Below are positions 1 through 8,445 of a stretch of DNA of 14,085 nt, piece by piece. Every line of letters starts with the position of its first letter. Position 1 is the stretch's first letter. A program made the translations under genes and the position numbers. Under the pieces are notes generated by a model, which was not told the origin of the DNA, did no database searches, and was given only the letters and a program-made list of their open reading frames with translations. The stretch comes from an uncultured Verrucomicrobia subdivision 3 bacterium (GTDB lineage Bacteria; Verrucomicrobiota; Verrucomicrobiae; Limisphaerales; UBA11358): assembly GCA_903847285.1 (NCBI GenBank), contig CAINDH010000221.1, positions 1 through 14,085 of the forward strand, in the 5' to 3' direction.

Positions 1-204
1 CTCTCGCTGTTGCGGCTGGGTGTGGACATGGAATTGTTTCCCGGCACGAACCGCGCGCTGGTGGATGAACTTTTTCTGATCACGCAGCCGGCGCATTTGC
101 AGAAGCAGATTTCCGACAAGCTTTCCGCCGAGGAGCGTGACCTGCTGCGCGCCGACATGGTGCGGGAGCGTTTGAAAAACGTCAGCCGACCGGTGACAAA
201 ATAA
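1..204 (+). CDS. mcsB: Protein arginine kinase McsB, C-terminal end (partial)
   Basis: The gene enters from the left edge; only about the last 67 residues are seen. McsB is an ATP:guanido phosphotransferase homologue that phosphorylates arginine side chains, marking proteins for ClpC-dependent proteolysis. The visible tail has the family's closing pattern: LRLGVDM, then ELFLITQPAHLQKQ, then LSAEERDLLRADMVRERL. The frame is open from base 1, so the TTG at base 10 is an internal Leu codon and not a start. The gene ends in TAA at 202-204, 48 bp before clpC. That order matches the mcsB-clpC end of the ctsR-mcsA-mcsB-clpC operon of Firmicutes; whether mcsA or ctsR lies upstream cannot be seen. The catalytic residues are outside the window. 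The assignment rests on the tail motif plus the clpC neighbour, both strong. Confidence 0.88.
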   Translation, partial: LSLLRLGVDMELFPGTNRALVDELFLITQPAHLQKQISDKLSAEERDLLRADMVRERLKNVSRPVTK

Positions 205-252
205 CCTCTAGGATTGGACAAACCAACCGAATCGTAGCAACATAAGTCGACT

Positions 253-2771
253 ATGAGTGATGAAGCCATGAGCAATTTTACCCCGCGCGCGCAACAGGTT
301 TTGGCGCTGGCGCGGAAGGAAGCTGACCGCCTCAACCACAATTTTCTCGGCACCGAGCATTTGTTGCTGGGCCTGATTAAGCTGGGGCAGGGCGTCGCCG
401 TGAATGTCATCCAGAAAATGGGTTTGGATTTGGAGACGGTTCGGCTGGAAGTTGAAAAACAAGTCGGCACCGGCCCCGACCAGAAGCTGATTGGCAACAT
501 TCCCTACACGCCACGCGTGAAAAAAGTTATCGCGCTGGCGCAGAAGGAAGCAAAAAATCTCAATCACACTTACGTCGGCACCGAACATCTGCTGCTTGGT
601 TTACTTCGCGAAGGCGACGGCGTGGCGGCAAAAGTTTTGCGCGCGCTCGATGTGGACATCGAACAATGCCGTCAGGAAATCTTGAAAGAGTTGGACCCGA
701 ACTTTGCTGCACAGGGTGGCGAGGAACAACCGCCGTCCGGTGAGCCGTCCGAGAAGCCGACACCTGGTGCCGCCGCCGAGAAAAAAGGCGAAGTCAACAC
801 GCCCGCGCTGAAAGCGTTTGGTCGCGACCTGACGGAAATTGCGCGCAAGGGCGACATGGATCCGGTCATCGGTCGCAAGAACGAAATTGAGCGCGTCATC
901 CAAATTCTCTGCCGCCGCACGAAGAACAATCCCGTTCTCCTCGGCGAAGCGGGCGTGGGCAAGACGGCCATCGTCGAAGGTCTGGCGCAGGAAATAGCGG
1001 CCGGCAATGTGCCGGAAATTTTGCTTGGCAAGCGCGTCATCACGCTTGACCTCGCGTTGATGGTCGCGGGCACGAAATATCGCGGCCAGTTTGAGGAACG
1101 CATCAAAGCGGTCATGGACGAAATTCGCCGGGCGAAGAATGTCATTCTGTTCATTGATGAGTTGCACACCATCGTCGGCGCCGGCTCGGCGGAAGGCACG
1201 ATGGATGCGAGCAACATCATCAAGCCCGCGCTTTCCCGCGGCGAGATGCAATGCGTTGGCGCGACGACGTTGAACGAGTATCGCAAATACATTGAGAAGG
1301 ATGCCGCGCTGGAACGCCGTTTCCAATCGGTGAAAGTCGAAGCGCCATCGATAGATGATGCGATCGCGATTTTGAAAGGCTTGCGCCACAAATACGAAGA
1401 GCATCACAAGGCGGAGTTCACCGACCTGGCCGTGGAACAGGCTGTGAAACTTTCTGACCGTTACATCACCGACCGGTTTTTGCCGGACAAGGCGATTGAT
1501 GTTTTGGACGAGGCTGGTTCGCGCGCGCGCATCAGCACGATGACGCGTCCGCCGGAAATCAAAGCGATGGAAGCCGAGATTGAAGAGATCAAAGGCCAAA
1601 AAGAAAAATCCATTAAGAATCAGGATTTTGAAGGTGCGGCCAAGATGCGCGATCAGGAAAAGCAGGCGAAAGACAAGATGGAAACCCTGCTTAAAGACTG
1701 GCGCACGAAGGGTGACGAAAAGCGGATTGTCGTCGGGGAAGATCAAATTTTGCAGGTTGTCTCCAAGTGGACGGGCATTCCGCTGCAGCGCATGGGGCAG
1801 GATGAAATGGCGCGTCTGCTCACGGTGGAAGTGGAGATGGAAAAAGTTGTCGTCGGCCAGCGCGAGGCGGTTTCTGCGCTGTGCAAGGCGCTGAAACGTT
1901 CGCGCGCAGATTTGAAAGATCCGCGTCGTCCGATTGGAACATTTCTTTTGCTCGGCCCGACCGGTGTTGGCAAAACCTTGCTGGCCAAGACACTCGCGGA
2001 GCAGATGTTCGGTGACGCGAAGTCGCTCATCCAACTCGACATGAGCGAATACATGGAGAAGTTCAACGTCTCGCGCCTCGTGGGTTCACCCCCGGGCTAC
2101 GTGGCTACGAAGAAGGCGGACAGCTCACGGAAAAAGTCCGGCGCAATCCGTATTCCGTCGTGCTCTTTGACGAAATTGAAAAAGCGCATCCTGACGTGTG
2201 GAATATGCTGTTGCAGATTCTCGAAGAAGGAAAGTTGACCGACAGCATGGGTCGCATCGTGAATTTCCGGAACACAATCATCCTGATGACGTCGAACGTC
2301 GGTTCGGACACGTTGCGGAAATCGTCCACGCTCGGCTTCGCGCCCATCACGGATGAGGCCACCTACGAGAAGGCTCGCGAACGTGTCATTGAAGAGGCGA
2401 AGAAAACGTTCCGCCCGGAATTTTTGAACCGCTTGGATGATGCTATTGTATTCCGTTCGTTCACCAAGTCTGACCTCATTGCGATTTTGAGTTTGGAAGT
2501 CGAAAAAGTTTTGGCGCGTTTGCGGAAGAAAAATCTCAAGCTCGAACTCGACGACAAGGCCAAAGACCTGCTCGTGGAAAAGGGCTACGACCCGCAATAC
2601 GGCGCGCGTCCGATGCGCCGCGCGGTCGAGCGTTTCTTCGAGGATCCGCTGGCCGAGGAAATTCTCAAAGGTGCGCTGGTGGAAGGTGATTTGATTAAAG
2701 TCACCGCCGACAAGGAAAAGCTGCTGTTCAACCAAAAGCCAGCTTCGACAGAAGGTGCCGTAGCGAGTTGA
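253..2771 (+). CDS. clpC: ClpC, AAA+ unfoldase of the Clp protease, with a one-base frameshift
   Basis: ClpC is a hexameric AAA+ unfoldase that feeds substrates, including McsB-phosphorylated ones, to ClpP in the cytoplasm. From ATG 253, residues about 1-150 are the duplicated Clp N domain ([21 protein letters not shown] twice). Walker A1 GEAGVGKT is at 231-238, Walker B1 VILFIDE at 297-303, a UVR-like coiled middle segment ([16 protein letters not shown]) near 457-472, and Walker A2 GPTGVGKT at 568-575. The frame breaks after GSPPGYV (codon at 2101-2103). Where the family has GYVGYEEGG, the DNA reads gtggctac instead of gtgggctac, so one G is missing. Downstream the +3 frame continues with [10 protein letters not shown], Walker B2 [14 protein letters not shown] and the D2 small domain, ending in TGA 2769-2771. 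With the base restored the product is 839 aa, normal for ClpC. The uncorrected frame runs into a stop at 2236-2238 after 661 aa. ATG 268 ([10 protein letters not shown]) is an equally good start. No Shine-Dalgarno sequence is visible for either. Confidence 0.95.
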
Positions 2772-2787
2772 GCCAGGACGAGTTTCC

Positions 2788-2815
2788 AAGCCGCGTTGAA
2801 AAACGCGGCTTTTTT
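2788..2815 (+). terminator. Rho-independent terminator after clpC
   Basis: The arms AAGCCGCGTT (2788-2797) and AACGCGGCTT (2802-2811) are exact reverse complements. They enclose a GAAA tetraloop (2798-2801) and are followed by a T run through 2815. It lies 16 bp after the clpC stop and separates the mcsB-clpC unit from the sugar-nucleotide operon. The TTG at 2796 that would extend rmlA upstream falls inside this hairpin, which argues against that start. Confidence 0.93.
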
Positions 2816-2852
2816 GTTGGCGAAATTCTCCGGCAAAATTTACGCTGTGCAT

Positions 2853-3734
2853 ATGAAAGGCATCATCCTTGCCGGCGGCGCCGGTTCGCGGTTGTATCCG
2901 CTCACGCTTGTTGCAAGCAAGCAACTCCAGCCGGTTTTCGACAAGCCGATGGTTTATTATCCGCTCACGACGCTCATTGAGGGCGGCATCCGCGAGTTGT
3001 GTCTGATTTCCACGCCGCACGATTTGCCGCGTTTCAAGCAACTGCTCGGAGACGGCTCGCGCTTTGGTGTCACGATTGATTATCGCGAACAGGAAAAGCC
3101 GGCCGGCATCGCGCAGGCATTTCTCATCGCTGAAAGTTTCATCGGCAAGGACAACGTAACGCTGATCCTCGGTGATAATATATTTTACGGCGGCGATTCT
3201 TTTCAGCGCGCGTTTGGCGAATTTAAATCCGGCGCGACGATTTTCGGCTACCACGTCAACGATCCTGAACGCTACGGCGTGGTGGAATTTGACGCTGCCG
3301 GCAAGGCGGTTTCCATCGAGGAAAAACCCGCGGCGCCCAAGAGCAATTACGCGGTGCCGGGGCTTTACATCTATGACAACGAAGTCGTCGGTATCACAAA
3401 AAATTTGAAACCATCCGCCCGCGGTGAGCTGGAAGTCACGGCGTTGAACGTGGAATACCTTCGTCGTGGCCAGCTTCGCGTGCAGCGCTTGAATCGCGGC
3501 TTTGCGTGGTTGGACGCGGGGACCAGCAGCAGCCTGCACGATGCGAGCGCGTATGTGCAGACGATTGAAAAGCGTGCGGGTATCAAGATTGGTTGTCCCG
3601 AAGAAGCGGCCTTCCGCAGCGGCGTGGTGTCGCTGGTGCAGTTGGAAAGAATTGTTGCCGCAATGCCGAACTGCGAATACCGCGCGTATCTGGAAACCGA
3701 AGTCGTGGCGGAGGCCAAGCGCCTGCAAAACTAA
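2853..3734 (+). CDS. rmlA: Glucose-1-phosphate thymidylyltransferase RmlA
   Basis: Catalyses dTTP + glucose-1-phosphate to dTDP-glucose + PPi, the first step to dTDP-L-rhamnose. The 293-aa length fits RmlA (about 290 aa). The nucleotide-binding GGAGSRLYPLT is at residues 8-18, then SKQLQPVFDKPMVYYPL, the metal/substrate loop LGDN at 106-109, GYHVNDPERYGVVEF at 132-146, EEKP at 156-159, ARGELEVTALN at 189-199 and FAWLDAGT at 217-224. ATG 2853 gives MKGIILAGG, the exact family start; any upstream start would lie in the terminator hairpin. First gene of a tight operon: the next start is 9 bp after this stop. Small departures are SKQLQPV for the usual SKQLLPV/SKALLPI and GCPEEAAFR for GYPEEIAYR, neither expected to abolish activity. 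The substrate glucose-1-phosphate could come from the Pgm encoded at 8506-10152. Confidence 0.96.
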   Translation: MKGIILAGGAGSRLYPLTLVASKQLQPVFDKPMVYYPLTTLIEGGIRELCLISTPHDLPRFKQLLGDGSRFGVTIDYREQEKPAGIAQAFLIAESFIGKDNVTLILGDNIFYGGDSFQRAFGEFKSGATIFGYHVNDPERYGVVEFDAAGKAVSIEEKPAAPKSNYAVPGLYIYDNEVVGITKNLKPSARGELEVTALNVEYLRRGQLRVQRLNRGFAWLDAGTSSSLHDASAYVQTIEKRAGIKIGCPEEAAFRSGVVSLVQLERIVAAMPNCEYRAYLETEVVAEAKRLQN

Positions 3735-3743
3735 TCAATATTT

Positions 3744-4691
3744 ATGATCTTACTGCTCGGAGCCACCGGCTACATCGGCGAGGCGTTTGCTCAAGAACTG
3801 CGTCGGCGTGGAAAAGAATTCATCACGCTATCGCGCAGCCAAGTGGATTACGCCCGGTTTGATGTGCTGCTGGAATTTCTGCGGGCCAAAAAACCGACAT
3901 TCGTGCTCAACAGCGCGGGCTACACCGGCAAGCCGAATGTGGATGCATGCGAACTCGACAAGGCTGGCACGCTCGTCGGCAACACGTTGCTGCCGCAGAC
4001 CATCGCGCACGCGTGCGCGGCGGCCGGTATTCCGTGGGGGCACGTTTCCTCCGGCTGTATTTATAGCGGCGCGAAAATTTTGGAAAATGGAAAGCTGCGC
4101 GCCGAGAAAGACCTGACCAAGCCCGAGCTCCACGCGCTCGCGGAGAAAAGATCTCCCGCCATCTTCGGTTTCAGTGAAAATGACGCGCCGAATTTTTCTT
4201 TCCGCGACCAGCCATGCAGTTTTTACAGCGGCACCAAGGCGCTGGGCGAGGAGGCGATGGTGGGCATCGGCCAAAGCTACGTCTGGCGGTTGCGGATTCC
4301 GTTCGATGAGTTCGACAACAAACGCAATTACTTGAGTAAGGTGCAGCGTTATGTGAAAGCGTATGAGAATGTAAACTCCATTTCGCATCGCGGCGAATTT
4401 GCCAGCGTCTGTCTCGATTTGTGGGAACGTCTTGCGCCATATGGCGTTTATAACATGACGAATCCAGGCTATGTCACTACGCGTCAGGTGGTGGCCTTGA
4501 TTGAAAAGCATTTGAAGCCCGCACGGAAGTTTGAGTTCTGGGCGAACGACGACGAATTCTACAAAGTCGCCGCCAAGACGCCTCGCTCGAACTGCATCAT
4601 GGATGTCTCCAAGTTGCTGGCGACGGGCGTGAAAGTCCGCAGCGTTGAAGAGGCGTTGGAACATTCGCTGAAAAACTGGAAGCCGGAATAA
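3744..4691 (+). CDS. NRS/ER-like SDR: probable bifunctional 4-keto-6-deoxyhexose 3,5-epimerase/4-reductase
   Basis: A 315-aa extended short-chain dehydrogenase with the NAD(P)-binding motif GATGYIG at residues 6-12 and the catalytic pair Tyr161-x3-Lys165 (YSGTK). A homology call would give RmlD, dTDP-4-dehydrorhamnose reductase. The sequence instead tracks the plant rhamnose synthase C-terminal domain (NRS/ER, UER1) and mimivirus L780, as I recall them: [15 protein letters not shown] (plant NAAGVTGRPNVDWCE), SSGCIY (TGCIF), an 'EDTPNF-SFYS-TK'-like block ([15 protein letters not shown]), NYLSKVQRY (NFITKITRY), NMTNPGYV (NFTNPGVV) and TPRSNCIMD (APRSNNELD). By that alignment Cys105 and Lys199 match plant Cys115 and Lys183, proposed as the epimerase catalytic residues. 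Ordinary RmlD has a TDYVFDG-type segment where Cys105 sits. The gene lies between rmlA and rmlB, 9 and 8 bp from each, and no rmlC is present, which fits a combined epimerase-reductase. An insertion of about 25 residues (around 108-145) precedes the YxxxK block. SDR membership is certain; bifunctionality is inference. Confidence 0.85.
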   Translation: MILLLGATGYIGEAFAQELRRRGKEFITLSRSQVDYARFDVLLEFLRAKKPTFVLNSAGYTGKPNVDACELDKAGTLVGNTLLPQTIAHACAAAGIPWGHVSSGCIYSGAKILENGKLRAEKDLTKPELHALAEKRSPAIFGFSENDAPNFSFRDQPCSFYSGTKALGEEAMVGIGQSYVWRLRIPFDEFDNKRNYLSKVQRYVKAYENVNSISHRGEFASVCLDLWERLAPYGVYNMTNPGYVTTRQVVALIEKHLKPARKFEFWANDDEFYKVAAKTPRSNCIMDVSKLLATGVKVRSVEEALEHSLKNWKPE

Positions 4692-4699
4692 ATTTTAAA

Positions 4700-5710
4700 A
4701 TGAATCTACTTATCACCGGCGGCGCGGGCTTCATCGGCTCCAATTTAATCCAGCACGTCATCGACGACGCACCCGTCACGAAGCTCGTCAATCTTGACTG
4801 CCTCACTTACGCGGGTCGGTTGGAAAATCTGGAGCAAGTCGCCAAACATCCTAAATATATTTTTGAAAAGGTGGATTTGCGTGACAAAGCGGCGACGCTG
4901 CGCGTGGTCGAGCAGCACGCGATCACGCATGTCATGCATCTCGCGGCGGAATCCCACGTGGACCGCTCGATCACCGGGCCGGGCGATTTCATCACGACGA
5001 ACATCCTTGGCACCTTTAATTTGCTCGAAGCCTGCCGTGCGGTTTGGAATGGAAAATTTGACGGCAAAAAATTTCATCACGTCTCGACGGATGAAGTTTA
5101 TGGCTCGCTCGGCGCGACGGGTTTGTTCACTGAGACCACTTCCTACGCGCCGAATTCGCCGTATTCCGCAAGTAAAGCATCATCCGATTTTCTTGTCCGC
5201 GCCTACCATCACACTTACGGATTGCCGACAGTCATCACGAACTGCTCGAACAATTACGGGCCGTTTCAATTTCCGGAAAAGCTGATTCCCGTCGTCATCC
5301 AGAGCGTGATGGCGCGCAAGAATGTTCCCGTCTATGGGGACGGCATGAACGTGCGCGACTGGCTCTACGTCCGCGATCACGCGGAGGCGCTGTGGACGGT
5401 GCTGGGCAAGGGCGCGCTCGGCGAGACCTACAACATTGGTGGTCACAACGAGTGGGCGAACATCCACATCGTGCAGCTTATCTGTGACACCATTGATGAA
5501 TTCGCCCCGCAGCTTGGCGGCAATTCGCGATCGCTCATCACGTTTGTGAAAGATCGTCCCGGTCACGACCGCCGCTACGCGATTGATGCTACGAAGATTC
5601 AGAAAGAACTCGGCTGGGTCCCGGCACACAAGTTTGAGCAGGGCATCCGCGAGACGATTCGCTGGTATCTGGACAACCAGGACTGGGTTAAATCCGTCTT
5701 GAAAAAATAA
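4700..5710 (+). CDS. rmlB: dTDP-glucose 4,6-dehydratase RmlB
   Basis: Converts dTDP-glucose to dTDP-4-keto-6-deoxyglucose, using tightly bound NAD+. The 336-aa product is full length. The Rossmann motif GGAGFIGSN is at residues 7-15, then [14 protein letters not shown] at 31-44, [12 protein letters not shown] at 80-91, the active-site STDEVYG at 129-135 with the TDE triad, and Tyr155-x3-Lys159 (YSASK). Further family marks are [17 protein letters not shown] and [15 protein letters not shown]. Its start lies 8 bp after the upstream SDR stop, so the three genes are almost certainly one transcript. Its product is the direct substrate of the epimerase-reductase encoded just before it. No Shine-Dalgarno sequence is visible in the short AT-rich spacer. 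No terminator is visible after the stop; the next gene starts about 48 bp on and may be co-transcribed. Confidence 0.97.
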   Translation: MNLLITGGAGFIGSNLIQHVIDDAPVTKLVNLDCLTYAGRLENLEQVAKHPKYIFEKVDLRDKAATLRVVEQHAITHVMHLAAESHVDRSITGPGDFITTNILGTFNLLEACRAVWNGKFDGKKFHHVSTDEVYGSLGATGLFTETTSYAPNSPYSASKASSDFLVRAYHHTYGLPTVITNCSNNYGPFQFPEKLIPVVIQSVMARKNVPVYGDGMNVRDWLYVRDHAEALWTVLGKGALGETYNIGGHNEWANIHIVQLICDTIDEFAPQLGGNSRSLITFVKDRPGHDRRYAIDATKIQKELGWVPAHKFEQGIRETIRWYLDNQDWVKSVLKK

Positions 5711-5757
5711 TAGTCTGAACGCTTTTGACCGCTGTGCCCTCAAATCCTCGATTGAAT

Positions 5758-7137
5758 ATGCACCGCGCCAAAATGTTTCTTCTGCTAGCCGCCGTGGTTT
5801 GCATTGCGCCGTTCATTCACGCCGCCCCGGACAGCACTATTGCTTGGAACAGTGCGGCTGACCGTGTGAGCGCAGATATCTACCAGCAGCCTCTGTTTCC
5901 CGTGTTGGAAATCATCGCACACCAGACCGGGTGGCATATTTTCGTAGAGCCGGAAGCGGCACGGACAGTGGATGTAAAATTTTCCAACCTGGCTTCTGGC
6001 GAGGCCTTAAAAAAAATTCTCGGCAACCTGAACTTCGCGTTCGTGCCGAAGACGAACGAGGCGTCGCAGCTTTATGTTTTCATCACACAGCAGGGCAACG
6101 CCACGCGGCCGGTCATTACGGCTACGAATCTGGCCAAGGTGGAAAAACTCAAGCATGTTCTTAACGAACTCATCGTGAAGCTTAAGCCGGGCACGGACGT
6201 TGATGCCCTGGCGAAATCCGTCGGTGCCAATGTCACGGGACGCGATGACAAGCTGGGAATTTACCGGCTGCAATTCGAAGACGAGGCCGCGATGGAGGTT
6301 GCGCTGGCGAAATTAAAATCCAACACCGACGTGGCAGCGGTGGAATATAATAATTACTACGACGCGCCGCAGAAGCCGGAGCTTGCGCCCAACTCGAAGC
6401 CCAATGAGACAAAACTGACGCTCGATGATTCCAAGGCTGGCGACCCGTGCCATCCGGTCGTGGCGGTGATTGACACGCAGGTTCAATCGCTCGGCAAAGA
6501 CCTCGACCAGTTCGTGATGAAACCGGTTTCCGTGGTGGGCGACATGGCTGCCGCCGCTGCGGGTGGCGTGACGCATGGCACGGCAATGGTGAGCGCGGTG
6601 CTGGATGCCATCGCCCAATCGTCCGGCGGCCACAGCGCGGTGAAAATTTTGCCCGTGACGATTTACGATTCAGGCGAGCAGACGACGACGTGGAATGTTG
6701 CTCGCGGCGTGCAGGCAGCGTTCAATAACGGCGCTTCTGTCTTGAACATGAGCCTCGGCGGTGCAAGCGATAGTGCCATTTTGGACGACGTGATCCAGCA
6801 GGCTCTGGCGAAGGGAGTGGTGATTTACGCGGCGGCGGGCAATCAGCCGGTTGCGACGAAAACTTTTCCCGCCGCGCTACCGGGAGTGAACGCCGTCACC
6901 GCGTTGAGTTCACCCGGACAAATTGCGCCGTATGCGAATTTTGGGAATTTTGTTTCGCTCGCCTTACCCGGCGCGAATGTAGTGCGGCAGGGCAACCAAT
7001 CTTACATGGTGCAGGGAACTTCTACTGCGACGGCTTACGCTTCCGGTGTAGCTGCGGGAACCAAGGGGATTGATTGCGCCTCATGGTCGGAAATTCAGGG
7101 CGCGATGCAGAAGAAATTTCCCGTGCCGCAGAAGTAG
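5758..7137 (+). CDS. Secreted subtilisin-like (S8) peptidase with N-terminal STN-like domain
   Basis: From ATG 5758 the product is 459 aa. Residues 1-22 form a signal peptide (MHRAKMFLLLAAVVCIAP..., likely cut after HA before APDS). Residues about 41-109 resemble the STN/secretin N-terminal fold (PVLEIIAHQTGWHIFVEP, VDVKFSNLASGEALKKIL, QLYVFIT). Residues about 135-201 look like a subtilase propeptide (I9-like: ELIVKLKPGTDVDALAKSVG ... VAAVEYNN). The S8 domain follows, with Asp239 in VAVIDTQV, His273 in THGTAMVSAV, oxyanion Asn362 in AAAGNQ and Ser422 in GTSTATAYASG. All triad residues are present, but the usual GTSMAxP is GTSTATA, with Met and the following Pro replaced. The catalytic domain is short. 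A TTG at 5725 is in frame upstream, but it would put 11 polar residues before the signal peptide. Substrate unknown; action outside the cytoplasm is inferred from the signal peptide. The S8 call is firm, the STN call moderate. Confidence 0.88.
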   Translation: MHRAKMFLLLAAVVCIAPFIHAAPDSTIAWNSAADRVSADIYQQPLFPVLEIIAHQTGWHIFVEPEAARTVDVKFSNLASGEALKKILGNLNFAFVPKTNEASQLYVFITQQGNATRPVITATNLAKVEKLKHVLNELIVKLKPGTDVDALAKSVGANVTGRDDKLGIYRLQFEDEAAMEVALAKLKSNTDVAAVEYNNYYDAPQKPELAPNSKPNETKLTLDDSKAGDPCHPVVAVIDTQVQSLGKDLDQFVMKPVSVVGDMAAAAAGGVTHGTAMVSAVLDAIAQSSGGHSAVKILPVTIYDSGEQTTTWNVARGVQAAFNNGASVLNMSLGGASDSAILDDVIQQALAKGVVIYAAAGNQPVATKTFPAALPGVNAVTALSSPGQIAPYANFGNFVSLALPGANVVRQGNQSYMVQGTSTATAYASGVAAGTKGIDCASWSEIQGAMQKKFPVPQK

Positions 7138-7233
7138 AAACTGGCAGCCAGAGGTCAGAGGCGTGAGAAACACCAGTGCAGCGCACAAAACAATTCCGTC
7201 TTCTGACTTCGATTTTCTGCCCGCTGTCTTACG

Positions 7234-7389
7234 TCAGTGAGAGAGGCAGCCGTATTTGATGAACGTGCCAACAAATACTCCCACTGAAGCAATCAACAGC
7301 CACGGGCTGCCGTGCATCAGCAAAACAATTCCCCAACTGATGAAGAAGGTGAATAACAGAAAAGTCAGGATGGCCAGCGCGAATTTCAT
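7234..7389 (-). CDS. Small membrane protein of 51 aa, two predicted transmembrane helices
   Basis: Unrecognised short gene on the minus strand. ATG is the complement of 7387-7389 and TGA the complement of 7234-7236. The product begins MKFALAILTFLLFTFFISWG and ends in GTFIKYGCLSH. Residues about 4-25 form a strongly hydrophobic helix, then MHGSPW makes a short polar turn, and about 30-44 (WLLIASVGVFVGTF) form a second helix, so a two-span helical hairpin in the inner membrane is likely. It fills most of the gap between the subtilase stop (7137) and the DJ-1 gene (7482), converging on the former and diverging from the latter. The overlapping plus-strand frame reads as a low-complexity polar peptide, typical of the antisense of a membrane protein. 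No function is proposed; only a weak ribosome-binding sequence is seen. Confidence 0.7.
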   Translation of the reverse strand: MKFALAILTFLLFTFFISWGIVLLMHGSPWLLIASVGVFVGTFIKYGCLSH

Positions 7390-7481
7390 CGGCTCAGATT
7401 GTATTCATTTCAATCCGGCGTGCAAGCACTTCACTCGTTTGTAGACTTGTCTCAAGCCCGATTTTCGAGAATAACTTCGCC

Positions 7482-8006
7482 ATGCAAAACAAGACCGTGC
7501 TGGCCTTTCTCGATGACGTCTATGAAGACCTCGAACTATGGTATCCCAAGCTGCGTCTGGAGGAGGCTGGTTACGCGCTGAAATGTGCCGCACCCGAAAT
7601 CAAAACCTACGCGGGCAAACACGGCTATCCCGCCGTGTCGGATTTAATTTTGAAAGATGCGAACTCGAAAGATTTTTGCGGCCTACTGGTGCCCGGCGGT
7701 TTCATGCCCGACAAGTTGCGCCGCGATGCGAAGGTGCTTTCTCTCACGCGCGAGTTTTTTGAGCAGGGCAAAATGGTTGCCTTCATCTGCCATGGAGGTT
7801 GGATTCCAATCTCGGCGAAAATCCTTAAAGGCAAGCGCGTCACTGGGTCGCTGGGTATCAAAGACGATCTGGAAAACGCAGGTGGCATCTGGGTCAATGA
7901 ACCAGTCGTGGTGGACGGCAACCTGATCTCCAGCCGAACGCCGAAGGATTGTGCTCCTTTCGGCGCGGCGATGGTGAAATTCCTTGATGTCGGTTTTCGT
8001 CGTTGA
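7482..8006 (+). CDS. DJ-1/PfpI family protein (type 1 glutamine amidotransferase-like)
   Basis: The 174-aa product has the single-domain DJ-1/PfpI fold. The start of the fold has VLAFLDDVYEDLELWYP with Glu15, the acidic residue that usually contacts the nucleophile. LLVPGGFMPDKLR is at 68-80, and the nucleophile elbow AFICHGGW carries Cys103-His104. The tail has LKGKRVTGSLGIKDDLENAG and VVVDGNLISSRTP, typical of the PfpI branch. Members include cysteine peptidases, deglycases/glyoxalase III-type enzymes and chaperones; sequence alone does not say which. The position after the nucleophile His is GGW where PfpI proper has GP, so substrate use may differ. There is no signal peptide, so it is cytoplasmic. 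The nuoA start is 30 bp downstream, making co-transcription possible although no functional link is evident. Confidence 0.9.
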   Translation: MQNKTVLAFLDDVYEDLELWYPKLRLEEAGYALKCAAPEIKTYAGKHGYPAVSDLILKDANSKDFCGLLVPGGFMPDKLRRDAKVLSLTREFFEQGKMVAFICHGGWIPISAKILKGKRVTGSLGIKDDLENAGGIWVNEPVVVDGNLISSRTPKDCAPFGAAMVKFLDVGFRR

Positions 8007-8036
8007 AATGCGCGGCAGATTTCTTAAACTCCCGCC

Positions 8037-8429
8037 ATGCAAGACTCGCAACTCGCACAATATATTCCGATTTTGTTTCTGCTCGCCGCCGCCGTAGGTT
8101 TCGCGGGCGGGACGTTGTTGCTCTCCGTGCTGCTCGGCAAATACGCCAAGAGCGACAAGGCCAAGGACGCTGCCTACGAGTGCGGCAAAGACCCCATCGG
8201 TAGTAACACCGGACGCTTTTCAGTTCAATTCTACCTCGTGGCGATGCTGTTCATCCTGTTCGATATTGAAGTGGTATTCATGTATCCGTGGGCCGTCGTC
8301 TATCGGGACATGCTCGCGGAACACGCCACGCGCAACCTGATTTTCGGCTCAATGATTTCCTTCCTCGGCATTCTATTCCTCGGCTACGTCTATGCCGTGA
8401 AGAAAAAAGCCTTGGACTGGAAGACCTAG
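8037..8429 (+). CDS. nuoA: NADH-quinone oxidoreductase subunit A (NuoA)
   Basis: A 130-aa complex I membrane subunit with three predicted transmembrane helices (about 9-33, 65-85 and 100-121). Diagnostic motifs are YECG at 47-50 and the stretch from FSVQFYLVAMLFILFDIE (61-78) into VVFMYPW (79-85), which contains the conserved acidic Asp76 and Glu78 in helix 2. NuoA sits in the plasma membrane at the junction of the peripheral and membrane arms and takes part in coupling quinone reduction to proton pumping. The gene stands alone here: a strong hairpin terminator follows within about 20 bp and the next gene is on the opposite strand. The other nuo genes must therefore lie elsewhere, if present. 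The start MQDSQLAQYIPI is preceded by no clear Shine-Dalgarno sequence. Confidence 0.95.
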   Translation: MQDSQLAQYIPILFLLAAAVGFAGGTLLLSVLLGKYAKSDKAKDAAYECGKDPIGSNTGRFSVQFYLVAMLFILFDIEVVFMYPWAVVYRDMLAEHATRNLIFGSMISFLGILFLGYVYAVKKKALDWKT

Positions 8430-8445
8430 AAGATTTCAAAAGCAC

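Noticed and set aside
601..2034. Open frame of 477 codons on the minus strand within clpC
   Set aside because: It is the codon-usage shadow of clpC: low-complexity Arg/Phe/Leu translation, no motif, fully inside a conserved gene.
2796..2852. Upstream extension of rmlA to a TTG start
   Set aside because: The start would fall in the terminator hairpin, and the family start MKGIILAGG is at ATG 2853.
2097..3728. Long open frame of 543 codons on the minus strand
   Set aside because: It lies antisense to the end of clpC and to rmlA, both with clear family motifs on the plus strand. Its translation is rich in Arg, His and Phe with no recognisable domain, as expected of an antisense frame in GC-rich codon usage.
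7256..7444. Plus-strand open frame of 62 codons in the gap after the subtilase
   Set aside because: It is antisense to the 51-aa membrane protein. Its polar composition is what the complement of hydrophobic codons gives, and it has no family resemblance.
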